From: Pontibacter diazotrophicus
Lineage (GTDB): Bacteria > Bacteroidota > Bacteroidia > Cytophagales > Hymenobacteraceae
Assembly (NCBI RefSeq): GCF_003367245.1
Contig: NZ_QRGR01000028.1
Location: 1-64,000, forward strand
Direction: 5' to 3'
Length of the DNA: 64,000 nt
Position 1 is the stretch's first letter. Each line of letters begins with the position of its first letter. Shown one piece after another: positions 28,301 through 36,774 of this stretch. The notes beneath the pieces were generated by a model. That model worked only from the letters and a program-made list of their open reading frames with translations. It did no database searches and was not told where the DNA came from. The translations under genes and the position numbers were made by a program.

Positions 28301-31300
28301 TGCTGGCATAAGTAATCCAGAAGCCAGTGGTACAGGAACTATTAGTGAGGTACTGACCAATACATCACCTAATCCGCTTGAAGTTACTTATGTTTACCAA
28401 ATAACTACGGAAGAGGATTGCGAAAGCGCCTTACAGTATGTAACAGTTGTGGTTAATCCTCGCCCTGTATTAAGCAACACAGATACGGAAGTGGCAGTTT
28501 GTAGCAATGCACCATTTACTTATACAGCTACAACGGCTACAAGAAGCTTGCCAGCCCCAACCTTTGCATGGTCACGTGCGGCTGTGACAGGAATCAGTAA
28601 CGCAGCGGCAAGTGGTGAAACCGCGACTGTAAGCGAGACACTGGTAAATGAAACTTCGGCTCCAATTAATGTAACTTATGTCTACAGAGTTACCGCCTAC
28701 GGCTGCGAAGGCCCAGAGCAGAATGTGGTAGTGACGGTGAACCCAACACCTACTGTGAACACCATCGCCAACGCCACCTACTGCAACGGGGCTCCTGGCG
28801 CGGGCATCGCCTTTAGCGGCTCTGTGAGCGATGCCACCTACACTTGGAGCTCGACTGCCAATGTGGGCTTCGGCTTGAACGGCACGGGTAACATTGACGC
28901 CTTCACGGCAATCAACACAGGCGATGCCCCTGTTACCGCCACTGTGACGGTGACAGCCGAGGCAAACGGCTGCGAAGGCCCTGCGCAGACCTTCACCATT
29001 ACGGTGGACCCGACGCCTACGGTGAACGCTATCGCCAACGCCACCTACTGCAACGGGGCTCCTGGCGCGGCCATCGCCTTTAGCGGCTCTGTGAGCGATG
29101 CCACCTACACTTGGAGCTCGACTGCCAATGTGGGCTTCGGCTTGAACGGCACGGGTAACATTGACGCCTTCACGGCAATCAACACAGGCAATGCCCCTGT
29201 TACCGCCACTGTGACGGTGACAGCCGAGGCAAACGACTGCGAAGGCCCTGCGCAGACCTTCACCATTACGGTGAACCCGACGCCGACAGTGAACGCCATC
29301 GCCAACGCCACCTACTGCAACGGGGCTGATGGCGCGGCCATCAGCTTCGGCGGCCCGGTGAGCGGGACTGAATACACCTGGACCTCTTCGGCTGACGTGG
29401 GCTTCGGCACCGAAGGCGAGGGCGACATCCCGGCCTACACGGCCACCAACACGACTGCGGCCGCTATAGAAGCCACCGTGACGGTGACGCCTAGTACCGC
29501 CGACTGCCCTGGAACTCCGCAAACCTTTACCGTGACGGTGAATCCGAACCAAGCAGTTAGCTTTACAGGTGAGATTGCTGACAACAGTGTCTTCTATACA
29601 GGTCAAGAATCTGTTACACTTACAGCCGAACCAACAGGAGGAACATTCTCCGGGGCAGGTGTAAGTGGTAGTACCTTCAACCCATGTGATGCAGGGGCAG
29701 GACAACACACTATAACTTATACACGCGGCACAGGAAGCTGCACCAGCACTGTTTCTAAGACTGTTACAGTTATGCAGTCTACCTACAGAGCTGTAATAAC
29801 CGCCAATCCGCATCCATTCTGCCGCGGTGGTGGTGGTACAGATTATACTTCTGCTGTTTATAGGGATGTTCAGCCGGGTGAAATTATTTATCCATACCTG
29901 GTGGATGCAGATGGCGTCCCAGTAGATGAAGATGGTAACGCTATTCCAAAAGGAGCCGAAAGCTATCCTGTTCCAAATCCTGATTATCCTTATCCTGCTG
30001 GAACACCAGAATCTATCAAAGCGATGGCTTTCCGCTTTTTTCAGCCTGTCGTGAGTGATGCGCTGGCAGCAAGGAAAATTGACCAGAGTCTGTTTAATTA
30101 CCAGTGGGGTAAAAATGATGAAGTGAACAGGAAGAACGATGATTGGCAAACTTCGGATGCCGGTCTCTCTTCACAGGATTACTATGAAGTTGAAGTAACG
30201 TCTAATCGCCTGTGTGCACCGGTAAGTCTGGAATCTAATAGGATGTACAGTGCTGTTTTGGAGAGCTATACAGTTACACTGTCTGCCAATCCAAACCCAA
30301 TTTGCCAGGGAGCAGCTGTTACCTTTACAGCTACGCTAGGCGCAGCATTCCCTTGGAACGTAGCCAACCTGCAACTGGACTTTGTATTAGAACGGGGTAA
30401 TGTAGTGCTGAATCCTACTAGCTTCACCTACACTGGTTCAAACACTATTACATTTACTACCGATGCTGCTGCAGCTGGTGGTTTTGTGAACGGTGATAAA
30501 GTGTCGGCACGATTCTCATCTAATATTGAAAGCTACCTTCCTAGCAGCAATTGCATTGAAGGCCCTTCATCCAGTCCTGTTACAATCCAGGTCAATGATA
30601 TCATAACTGCTACCCCAGCACTCAAAAACCCGGTAGTATGTGTGGGAGATACAGAAATATTTACAGCTCCTGTTACAACGACAGGGCCTGCCACAGTAAC
30701 TTATACCTGGACAGTTGGTGTCGCGCCTGATGTTAGAACAATCGAAACAGAAACTGCAGAACTGACTATAGTTACTGATGGAACTTTCACGCCAGATGTT
30801 GCTTACCCAGTAAGTGTAGTTGTTGATAATAATGGATGTGAAGTTACTGACGCCATCGCGTTGGGCTCCATCACTGTTAATGCTCCGCCAATAATTTCAG
30901 CGCAGCCAAGTGCAGTAACAGTCTGTGAAGGTGATGGCTCAAACGCAACATTTACTGTAACAGCAACTGGTTCAGGTATAGGATACCAGTGGATGAAGGA
31001 CGGTATTGATATACCTAGTGAAATAGGAAGCACCCTTACTATAACTACTCCAACTGAAGAGGATGAAGCTACCTATAGTGTTCGTGTCACTGGTACAACT
31101 GCTTGTGACAATATAACTTCTGAGGGTGCACTATTAACAGTGAATCAGCCTATAGTAGCATCAGCTGAACCTGCTGGAACGTACTGTCAGGGAGAAAACA
31201 TAACCCTTAGCGTAGAGGCAACAGGTACTGGAGTTGATGGTGGAGACGTTACTTATGAGTGGTTCAGAGATGGTGCTTCCATTGGCAATAACAGCAGTAC

Positions 31301-32273
31301 ACTTGGCTTACAAAATGCTCAACCAGAGCAAACCGGTGTGTATACTGTTGAAGTCACCGGAGCATGTAACCAGCAGACAGTTAGCTTGGGAACATTAACG
31401 GTAAATCAATTACTAACCATAACAGCTGAACTTGTATCTGATCCAGACACTATAATGATTGATGAGGCAGCTACATTTACTGTTAATACTGACATAGCAG
31501 AGGGAGTAGAAGTCTTGTATCAGTGGTATATAGGAGATGAATCAACAGGTGATTGGATATTAGAAGAAACCCACACAGTTAGTTCTCCAACCGATGTTCT
31601 CACCATAGACCAGGTAGAAGAAGGTGACTTTGATGTGGTAGTGGTGATTACGCCAAGAAATGATGGAACAAACTGCTATATTCCGTATGAGCTTGTCACC
31701 GGTGATATCACCCCTCTCCCAGTAGAAATCATCTACCTGACCGCCAGCAAGCAAGGCAACAATGTGTTGCTGGAGTGGGCGACGGCTTCTGAAACAGATA
31801 ACAAAGGTTTCGAAGTGCAGGTGTCGGAGGATGGCTTAGATTACAGACTGCTGGAATTCGTGCCAAGCAAGAACGGCAATTCCAATACGAAGCAGGTGTA
31901 TGCGTTCACGGACAAAGAGAATGGCAAGGATGGCACACGCTACTATCGTCTGAAGCAGATTGACCATGCCGGAACCTTTGAGTTCTTCGGTCCGAAAATG
32001 GTGACGTTTGGCAGTGTAGCAAGTAAAGTGATTGCCTTCCCGAACCCATTCAATGACGAGATAACGCTTGACATTTCTTCGGAGACAGATGGTGAAATGC
32101 TGGTCGTGATAACCGACGCTGTTGGTAAACAACTGATAGAGCGCAAGGTGCAGGTAGAGAAAGGCTTCACAACTGAAAAAATGAAGTTTGGCGCTGGCTT
32201 ACCGAGAGGCCTCTACATCATCAGAACGCAGATTGGAGGTTTCACCCAGTTTATTAAAATGGTTAAAGAATAA
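25356..32273 (+). CDS. Giant Ig-like repeat protein with T9SS type A sorting domain
   Basis: This 2305-residue protein starts with an N-terminal hydrophobic signal region (GALLLFLASSLYVWAAVG). The bulk is Ig/PKD-like beta-sandwich repeats of about 80-110 residues, including an IPT/TIG-like segment at about residues 308-385 (ITEVSGCLSVGDPETTVTITGE). Three nearly identical 89-residue units lie at 1133-1221, 1222-1310 and 1311-1399; units 1 and 2 differ by only a few residues. The C-terminus (about 2130-2305) has a beta domain followed by a type A Por secretion tail (VIAFPNPFNDEITLDI, then GLPRGLYIIRT and FIKMVKE). It should be exported by T9SS and attached to the surface, probably as an adhesin or matrix protein. 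The ligand is unknown. The three-unit block is much richer in GC than the AT-leaning flanks. Confidence 0.88.
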   Translation: MQKNFTQLIAHFLSAKRYTVPAGALLLFLASSLYVWAAVGITISGDASYDVSADNAATGTFTSITDIVVSEGSASSDYADFASRNSYSIVLRAPAGWAFPTANSNPDIAATLGDGGEITLTSTPVFSTDGSTLTFNLSGGQGSQNKRDIVTISNLRIKPTTGVISSPQPREINVEVLNTTNSTPTSVTSSSPISLRLIPGAPNDLAFVQQPTTVEINAAISPSPSVVIQDRFGNTVTTATNTVAIAIGPNPPAAGVLTLGTATTSNGVVTFSGASINTAGEGYTLVASSSGLTSATSTAFTVNNPQPVITEVSGCLSVGDPETTVTITGENFLSGATVTFGGVSASSVTVNNATTITAVLPSAAFATSGNKNVIVTNPLPASSNGASAPFGKAVIALFSREIQGPNSICASTENSGAFTVETGPNIDSYLWTIKSGNAEIVSGGTTGNPRINFGEPGEVVLSVVSYNVCLKPSPEVTRTITVNARPDVVLTASSTAICAGESVELFAEGAESYVWSGGGLPTETTGERIDVAPTTSTTYTVVGTITYTVDGVTTSCPTTKTIRIEVTPALSQGAITGNTQYCQNEATTTLTGTVSGGVAERIYFWEQSASQEGPWEPAGETNNAASYNPSTADAGVMYYRRTVTSGNCTVTSDPIAVTVTPAIVNNTINTADQNICSGEDIALLDGAAATAGDLQVEYFWEQRTAGTTTWENADGANTDEDYQPATRTVTSSSTIEYRRRVEADNCVSFTDVVSVTVNPLPIATITQGRVTYFCSPGTALLSAEEEVGTYSYDWFRIIDSDNVELVAETRTANVGVEGTYYVVVTNDNTGCVNESATISVQETVVNNNIIGVENGNQEVCYGALPQEIVGEEAEARVGTLTYQWLVSDDNTTFEPLTGATGVSLTRAQLGAHTADRWYRRMAIVGSCTNLSPQTVHISVKPELLLTPGTTTPDAICSGETFSYTPTSNAPANSTYSWSRADVAGISNPEASGTGTISEVLTNTSPNPLEVTYVYQITTEEDCESALQYVTVVVNPRPVLSNTDTEVAVCSNAPFTYTATTATRSLPAPTFAWSRAAVTGISNAAASGETATVSETLVNETSAPINVTYVYRVTAYGCEGPEQNVVVTVNPTPTVNTIANATYCNGAPGAGIAFSGSVSDATYTWSSTANVGFGLNGTGNIDAFTAINTGDAPVTATVTVTAEANGCEGPAQTFTITVDPTPTVNAIANATYCNGAPGAAIAFSGSVSDATYTWSSTANVGFGLNGTGNIDAFTAINTGNAPVTATVTVTAEANDCEGPAQTFTITVNPTPTVNAIANATYCNGADGAAISFGGPVSGTEYTWTSSADVGFGTEGEGDIPAYTATNTTAAAIEATVTVTPSTADCPGTPQTFTVTVNPNQAVSFTGEIADNSVFYTGQESVTLTAEPTGGTFSGAGVSGSTFNPCDAGAGQHTITYTRGTGSCTSTVSKTVTVMQSTYRAVITANPHPFCRGGGGTDYTSAVYRDVQPGEIIYPYLVDADGVPVDEDGNAIPKGAESYPVPNPDYPYPAGTPESIKAMAFRFFQPVVSDALAARKIDQSLFNYQWGKNDEVNRKNDDWQTSDAGLSSQDYYEVEVTSNRLCAPVSLESNRMYSAVLESYTVTLSANPNPICQGAAVTFTATLGAAFPWNVANLQLDFVLERGNVVLNPTSFTYTGSNTITFTTDAAAAGGFVNGDKVSARFSSNIESYLPSSNCIEGPSSSPVTIQVNDIITATPALKNPVVCVGDTEIFTAPVTTTGPATVTYTWTVGVAPDVRTIETETAELTIVTDGTFTPDVAYPVSVVVDNNGCEVTDAIALGSITVNAPPIISAQPSAVTVCEGDGSNATFTVTATGSGIGYQWMKDGIDIPSEIGSTLTITTPTEEDEATYSVRVTGTTACDNITSEGALLTVNQPIVASAEPAGTYCQGENITLSVEATGTGVDGGDVTYEWFRDGASIGNNSSTLGLQNAQPEQTGVYTVEVTGACNQQTVSLGTLTVNQLLTITAELVSDPDTIMIDEAATFTVNTDIAEGVEVLYQWYIGDESTGDWILEETHTVSSPTDVLTIDQVEEGDFDVVVVITPRNDGTNCYIPYELVTGDITPLPVEIIYLTASKQGNNVLLEWATASETDNKGFEVQVSEDGLDYRLLEFVPSKNGNSNTKQVYAFTDKENGKDGTRYYRLKQIDHAGTFEFFGPKMVTFGSVASKVIAFPNPFNDEITLDISSETDGEMLVVITDAVGKQLIERKVQVEKGFTTEKMKFGAGLPRGLYIIRTQIGGFTQFIKMVKE
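28752..29552 (+). repeat. Three tandem 267-bp in-frame repeats inside the giant adhesin gene
   Basis: Units start at 28752, 29019 and 29286, each exactly 267 bp (89 codons). Units 1 and 2 are nearly identical at the DNA level, while unit 3 is diverged in its second half. The block uses GC-ending codons (GCC, GGC, ACG, GTG) far more than the flanking coding sequence. Confidence 0.9.
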
Positions 32274-32770
32274 TGCATACAAGAAACTAATAGGGTTTAA
32301 AGCTGAAAGAGCCGGGTATTTTACCCGGCTCTTTTGCTTTTATATATGTTAAGAATAAGCATAGCATACTTACTCCTTCAGCACGGAGTGGATGTGTTTC
32401 CAGTCTTTGGGTTGAGCGCCTTGTATTTGATGCGGTGCCGAACGCAGTGAGGCAGCCCGCAGCGGAGCTAAAGAGGGCCCCTTCCCCCGGCAGCTTCAAA
32501 TGCACAGCGCGATGCCCTTAAGAGGGCCCCTACCCCCACGACGAGGCCTCTCGGCCTTAAGAGCTCAGAGAGAAACAATGCAGCGGCAGCATAGGAAGAA
32601 TCAATTTTACATAACAACATTAATTAGCCCTTCCACTTATTCTATTAAATTAAGAACTGAAATATCCGCACAAGGACTCTGCTCCTCATTTTAAGTGGCC
32701 ATCCCCTCACAGCCAAAACACACAGACCTACAGGCCGTAAAGCAGAGTTCGAACAGACACCCGAAAACGT
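32274..32770. other. 497-bp intergenic region with direct repeat
   Basis: After the adhesin terminator (32306-32334) comes a G/C-rich patch. It contains an 18-bp direct repeat with one mismatch, AAGAGGGCCCCTTCCCCC at 32471-32488 and AAGAGGGCCCCTACCCCC at 32520-32537. The rest shows no gene, and no clear promoter was seen for the oxidoreductase. Confidence 0.55.
32306..32334 (+). terminator. Terminator of the giant adhesin gene
   Basis: AAAGAGCCGGGTA (32306-32318) and TACCCGGCTCTTT (32322-32334) form a perfect 13-bp stem with a 3-nt loop and a T-rich tail. Confidence 0.9.
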
Positions 32771-33718
32771 ATGAAAGCAATTTATTATGAAAAGTATGGA
32801 GAAGCCGATGTACTGCAGTATGGAGAGCAACCAACCCCGGAAGTGAAAGAAGACCAACTACTGGTGCGCGTGCATGCCTCCAGTGTGAATCCTGTCGATT
32901 GGAAAGTCCGCTCCGGGCACTTGCTTCCGGTGTCCGGCCTGAATTTCCCGAAGATACCGGGACATGATATGGCAGGCGAGGTAGTAGAGGTAGGACAAGA
33001 CGTGACAACTTTTAAACCCGGAGACCGCGTGTTTGGGATGCTGGACACGGGCCTGGGAGGAGCGGCTGCGGAGTATGCAGTTATCTCGGAGAAGGCGGCA
33101 GTACTGATGCCGGAAAATCTGAATTATGTGCAGGCTGCTGCCGTGCCGCTGACGGCTCTCACCGCTTTGCAGGCGCTGCGCGACAAGGGGGAACTGGCAC
33201 AGGGAGAGAGGGTGCTGATAAACGGTGCCTCCAGTGGGGTAGGTTCTTTTGCCGTACAGATTGCCAAAGCGTTAGGAGCTGGCGAGGTAACAGGTGTATG
33301 CAGCACCGACCATATTGACCTGGTAAAGAGCCTGGGCGCAGACCGGGTTGTAGATTATACGGAAGAAGATTTTACAGAAAAGAAAGACTGCTACAACATC
33401 ATCTTTGATGCTGTGGCTAAAAGTACCTACCTGGACAGCAAAGACAGCCTTTGCCAAAACGGGCGCTATGTTACCACCGTGCCTAACCCCAAGGACATCG
33501 CCCTTGGGTATGCCTTGTCAGTTTTTTCTGACAAGAAGCTGAGGCTTTTGGTGGCGGATGAAAAAGGAGAGGACCTGGAACTGATTCGTGCCTGGATAGA
33601 GACAGGAAAGGTATGGCCAGTAATAGATAAGGAGTTTCCGTTACGTGAGGCAGCGGAGGCACATCGCTACAGCGAAGGAGGACATGCCGCCGGTAAAATC
33701 GTGCTGGTGGTGGAGTAG
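32771..33718 (+). CDS. Zinc-independent MDR-family NADPH:quinone oxidoreductase-like protein
   Basis: This 315-residue protein of the medium-chain dehydrogenase/reductase family has an N-terminal MKAIYYEKYGEADVLQYGE, HASSVNPVDWKVRSG and FPKIPGHDMAGEVVEVG. The nucleotide-binding motif is GASSGVGSFAVQIAKALGA, with a C-terminal GGHAAGKIVLVVE. The Cys ligands of structural or catalytic zinc found in alcohol dehydrogenases are absent, so a quinone or enone reductase using NADPH is more likely. It is cytoplasmic. The physiological substrate is unknown. Confidence 0.88.
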   Translation: MKAIYYEKYGEADVLQYGEQPTPEVKEDQLLVRVHASSVNPVDWKVRSGHLLPVSGLNFPKIPGHDMAGEVVEVGQDVTTFKPGDRVFGMLDTGLGGAAAEYAVISEKAAVLMPENLNYVQAAAVPLTALTALQALRDKGELAQGERVLINGASSGVGSFAVQIAKALGAGEVTGVCSTDHIDLVKSLGADRVVDYTEEDFTEKKDCYNIIFDAVAKSTYLDSKDSLCQNGRYVTTVPNPKDIALGYALSVFSDKKLRLLVADEKGEDLELIRAWIETGKVWPVIDKEFPLREAAEAHRYSEGGHAAGKIVLVVE

Positions 33719-33784
33719 TGGCAGCATTGATAGTAAAGAGCATACATTAACAAGAGGTATACTATACAAAACCCACAAAAAGCA

Positions 33785-34603
33785 ATGGAACAGGAACAGA
33801 CTAATTTATTGAAAGACTATTCAATGGAGGAAAAAGGCGCCTACTTTGGTGCTTTGGCCACCATGGCGTCGGCAGACGGAAAGACAACAGAGGAAGAGCT
33901 GGAGTTTTTGAGCCTGATGAGCGAAGCTGCAGAGCTTCCGGAAAATGTACAGGAGGAGGTTATCCATATCGCTAAAAACCCGTCGCAGATAAACGTGCAG
34001 AAGTGCCTGGATGTGCTGAAAGGCAGCCAGTTGCGGTTTTCCTTTATCACCGATATCATCAGCTTTGCGAAAGCTGACGGGCATTACTCTCCGGAAGAGC
34101 AAAAGGAGATTCAGCGGATGGCTGATTACCTGCAGGTAAACCAGAAGCAGTACAGCATACTAGAGCAATATGTAAACAAAGCCGACGAGGCGCAGAAGCA
34201 GGGGGAGGATCCAACTTCGCAGTCGTTTCTGAACAAGAACGGCTTTGGCGATATGTTTAAGAATGCCGGCATCTCCCCGCAGATGGTACAGGGCATTATA
34301 GGCATAGCTGCTCCTCTGGTGATTGCTAAACTATTGAGCGGCGGGCGTCGCAGACGGTATGGTGGTGGTATGATGGGCGGAATGGGCGGCGGCCTGCTCG
34401 GTGGGCTCTTAGGCGGTGGTATGATGGGAGGCGGAATGGGCGGAGGCATGTACCGCAGCGGTGGCGGACTCGGTTCTATCATCTCCATCCTGGGCGGCCT
34501 GAACGGCCGCAGGGGCTATGGCAACATGCGGAATTCCGGTGGACTGGGCGGTTTACTGGGAGGGATACTCGGTGGTGGCCGACGCGGCGGCACAGGCTGG
34601 TAA
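33785..34603 (+). CDS. TerB-like domain protein with Gly/Met-rich C-terminal tail
   Basis: This 272-residue protein has an N-terminal ~140-residue helical TerB/tellurite-resistance-like domain. It shows two acidic motifs typical of the fold, ASADGKTTEEELEFL at about 28-42 and AKADGHYSPEEQKEI at about 97-111. Residues about 170-190 are hydrophobic (QMVQGIIGIAAPLVIAKLL), possibly a membrane-associated helix. The last ~80 residues are low complexity, made of Gly, Met, Leu and Arg (GRRRRYGG, GGMMGG, GGLLGGLLGG). The function is unknown. Tellurite resistance should not be inferred from the fold alone. The gene is convergent with the DsbA-like gene. Confidence 0.8.
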   Translation: MEQEQTNLLKDYSMEEKGAYFGALATMASADGKTTEEELEFLSLMSEAAELPENVQEEVIHIAKNPSQINVQKCLDVLKGSQLRFSFITDIISFAKADGHYSPEEQKEIQRMADYLQVNQKQYSILEQYVNKADEAQKQGEDPTSQSFLNKNGFGDMFKNAGISPQMVQGIIGIAAPLVIAKLLSGGRRRRYGGGMMGGMGGGLLGGLLGGGMMGGGMGGGMYRSGGGLGSIISILGGLNGRRGYGNMRNSGGLGGLLGGILGGGRRGGTGW

Positions 34604-34612
34604 GCAAATTTC

Positions 34613-34642
34613 AGAGCAGGAGCTTACCCCAGTTCCTGCTCT
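34613..34642. terminator. Bidirectional hairpin between TerB-like and DsbA-like genes
   Basis: AGAGCAGGA (34613-34621) and TCCTGCTCT (34634-34642) form a perfect 9-bp stem that overlaps the end of the minus-strand gene. It lies in a 20-bp gap between convergent genes. No strong T-run follows. Confidence 0.5.
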
Positions 34643-35232
34643 ATTAACTTTCTAAGGTCTTCTCCGTGCAGCAGCCCGCGCACTTTTTTGTTTCCAATGA
34701 TAAAAGTGGGTACCGCCGATACACCTACTTCTTCATAGGCATGGCGCAGCGCTTTCAGGTGCGCCTCTTTGTATCTGCCTGACTCAACTGCTGTTTTAAA
34801 CTCCTCCGCATCCAGGCCGACTTCTTTCGCCAGGTTAGTCAATACATTCAAATCGCCTAAATCCTGCTCTTCCTGAAAGAAAGCGGTGAACATACGGTGT
34901 GTATAGGCGTCGCCGAGGCCTTTCTCTTTCGCGTATTGATAGCCTTCGAAAGCATGGTGCGTGTAAGGTTGGGGCGATACTTTGGGCAGTACTATCTTAA
35001 TGTCCAATTGCTCTGCCATAGGATAAACTGAGTTTTGCCAGGTTGTTTGCAGGTAGTCTTCTTCCGGTTTTAGCGTGGGCGTAGGGTATGGGCGGAGCTC
35101 GAAAGGCATCCATTCTATCTTCACCTTGTCTTCCATTCCCTGCAGTGCCCGTTCCAGCACTACCTCTCCAAAAAAGCAGTAGGGGCATACATAGTCAGAG
35201 TATACTTTTATCTGTAGCATGTGTAGGCTCAT
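34624..35232 (-). CDS. DsbA family oxidoreductase (FrnE-like)
   Basis: This 202-residue thioredoxin-fold protein has a CPYC active site (C16-C19) directly after the first beta strand, a large helical insertion, and the cis-Pro loop VSAVPTFIIGNKKV. This layout fits cytoplasmic FrnE/2-hydroxychromene-2-carboxylate isomerase-like DsbA proteins. No signal peptide is present, so it is not a periplasmic disulfide catalyst. A second possible ATG lies 12 bp downstream at 35220 (MLQIKVY), which may be the true start. Substrates are unknown. Confidence 0.88.
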   Translation of the reverse strand: MSLHMLQIKVYSDYVCPYCFFGEVVLERALQGMEDKVKIEWMPFELRPYPTPTLKPEEDYLQTTWQNSVYPMAEQLDIKIVLPKVSPQPYTHHAFEGYQYAKEKGLGDAYTHRMFTAFFQEEQDLGDLNVLTNLAKEVGLDAEEFKTAVESGRYKEAHLKALRHAYEEVGVSAVPTFIIGNKKVRGLLHGEDLRKLIEQELG

Positions 35233-35344
35233 TTGTCTGGATTATTGTACCAGTTAACCAGTAATTTGTTTTCCTTTGTTTAAACATAGAAGTATATACA
35301 GCTATTTTTTTAGTAGATTGAACCCTTCAAATTTTGATTCCTTT

Positions 35345-36532
35345 ATGCTTCGTACTACTATATTATCACTGGCGCTGGCTGTAAGCCTGCTTTCATGCCA
35401 GCAACAACCTCAGCAGACTTCTACTGTTACCGCACAGACTACTTCAACAGCTGAAGCAGAATTTTATTACCCCGGTGCAGGCGATGACTGGGAACACCGC
35501 GACCCGGAGGAGCTAGGCCTGGATGCGGCAAAGCTGCAGGAGGCGGTGGCATGGGCCAGGACTCAGGAAACAGAGCAGATGCCAAAAGACTTCTCCACGC
35601 AGGAGGAAATCTTTGGCAAGATGCTTGGGCCATTACCTGCTGACAGGGCTGAAACAAACGGTATCATCCTGAAGAACGGCTATATCGTGGCAGAATGGGG
35701 CGACACAAAACGACCCGACCCAACTTACAGCGTAGCAAAAAGCTTTCTCTCCACCATACTGGGCATCACCATCGACAAGGGTATGATAGAGAGTATCCAT
35801 GACCCGGTGGCGAAATATATAAAGGACGGTGGTTATGAGTCGGAGCAGAACCGCAAGGTAACCTGGGAGCATCATGCCCGTCAGACGACGGAGTGGGAAG
35901 GGGAACTGTGGGGCAAGAACAGCGATTTTGTTGGCACAGCCGAGTATGGCCGCGGAGAACGCAAGCCACGGGAGCTGCAGGAGCCCGGCACTTTTTATGA
36001 ATACAATGACGTGCGTATCAACCGCTTTGCGCTGTCGTTGCTGCGTGTGTGGGAGAAGCCTTTGCCGGAAGTATTGGAGGATGCGGTGATGGACCCGATA
36101 AATGCCTCAGACACCTGGCGCTGGGTGCCTTACCGTAACTCTAAGGTGATGATAAACGGCCAGGAGATGCCATCGGTGAGTGGTGGTACCCGTTGGGGCG
36201 GCGGTCTCTGGATTAACGCCCGCGACGAGGCGCGCTTTGGATACCTGTTCCTGCGCAACGGCCGCTGGGAAGACAAGCAGGTGGTGTCAGAGGCATGGAT
36301 AGAGGAAGCTACCACAAATCGTGGTTCCGTTGGACCGGATTACGGATACCTCTGGTGGCTGAACACCGAAGGGAAAGCCTGGCCAAGCGCGCCCACCACC
36401 AGCTATGCCGCCCTGGGTGCAGGCCAAAACACTATTTGGGTAGACCCGGAGCATGACATCGTGATTGTGTGGCGCTGGCACAACGGCAATCAGGATGAGC
36501 TTTTTCAGCGGGTGCTGGAGGCGGTGAAGTAG
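35345..36532 (+). CDS. Lipoprotein serine hydrolase of the class C beta-lactamase/penicillin-binding family
   Basis: This 395-residue protein starts at ATG 35345, because an upstream in-frame ATG at 35276 would put 23 polar residues before the clear lipoprotein signal (MLRTTILSLALAVSLLSC, lipid Cys 18). The catalytic SxxK is S129-V-A-K132, followed by the YxN-type motif Y220-N-D. Family members include esterases, D-amino-acid peptidases and penicillin-binding-like proteins. Because the third motif is less clear, I would not call it a beta-lactamase. It is anchored at a membrane facing the periplasm or outside. Nothing next to it hints at the substrate. Confidence 0.88.
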   Translation: MLRTTILSLALAVSLLSCQQQPQQTSTVTAQTTSTAEAEFYYPGAGDDWEHRDPEELGLDAAKLQEAVAWARTQETEQMPKDFSTQEEIFGKMLGPLPADRAETNGIILKNGYIVAEWGDTKRPDPTYSVAKSFLSTILGITIDKGMIESIHDPVAKYIKDGGYESEQNRKVTWEHHARQTTEWEGELWGKNSDFVGTAEYGRGERKPRELQEPGTFYEYNDVRINRFALSLLRVWEKPLPEVLEDAVMDPINASDTWRWVPYRNSKVMINGQEMPSVSGGTRWGGGLWINARDEARFGYLFLRNGRWEDKQVVSEAWIEEATTNRGSVGPDYGYLWWLNTEGKAWPSAPTTSYAALGAGQNTIWVDPEHDIVIVWRWHNGNQDELFQRVLEAVK

Positions 36533-36560
36533 GTTATTCGTTGTTAGTTAAGGGTAGTTT

Positions 36561-36704
36561 TGTCCCCCTTTGAAGGGGGTGAGGGGGATGATTACACCTG
36601 CAGACAATCAATTAACAGACTTCTTTTCTGAATTTGCTTTAATCTAATCCACAGCTGTCTAGAATTATTGGCGGCCTTTCATCCCCCCACCCCTTCGAAG
36701 GGGA
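36561..36704. repeat. C/G-run inverted repeat pair
   Basis: The left arm at 36561-36591 (TGTCCCCCTTTGAAGGGGG followed by TGAGGGGGATGA) and the right arm at 36679-36704 are near-perfect inverted copies, about 90 bp apart. Each arm also contains its own CCCCTT-GAAGGGG-type hairpin. It lies between the serine hydrolase and MFS genes and looks like a dispersed repeat, not a terminator. Confidence 0.7.
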
Positions 36705-36774
36705 CCTTCTCACAGATGTGCACCTCATTCATAATATCAGCTGATATAGGAAACTGATAAACGTTAATTGATAA

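Noticed and set aside
28572..30149. Long open frame (525 codons) on the minus strand inside the giant adhesin gene
   Set aside because: It lies opposite the GC-rich repeats and is a by-product of their codon use; its translation is Arg/Gly/His-rich with no family resemblance, while the plus strand encodes a clear adhesin.
33785..34603. Tellurite-resistance function for the TerB-like protein
   Set aside because: No other ter genes are nearby, and the TerB fold alone does not show resistance.
35345..36532. Beta-lactamase call for the serine hydrolase
   Set aside because: Only SxxK and YxN are clear, the third motif is uncertain, and the family is very broad.
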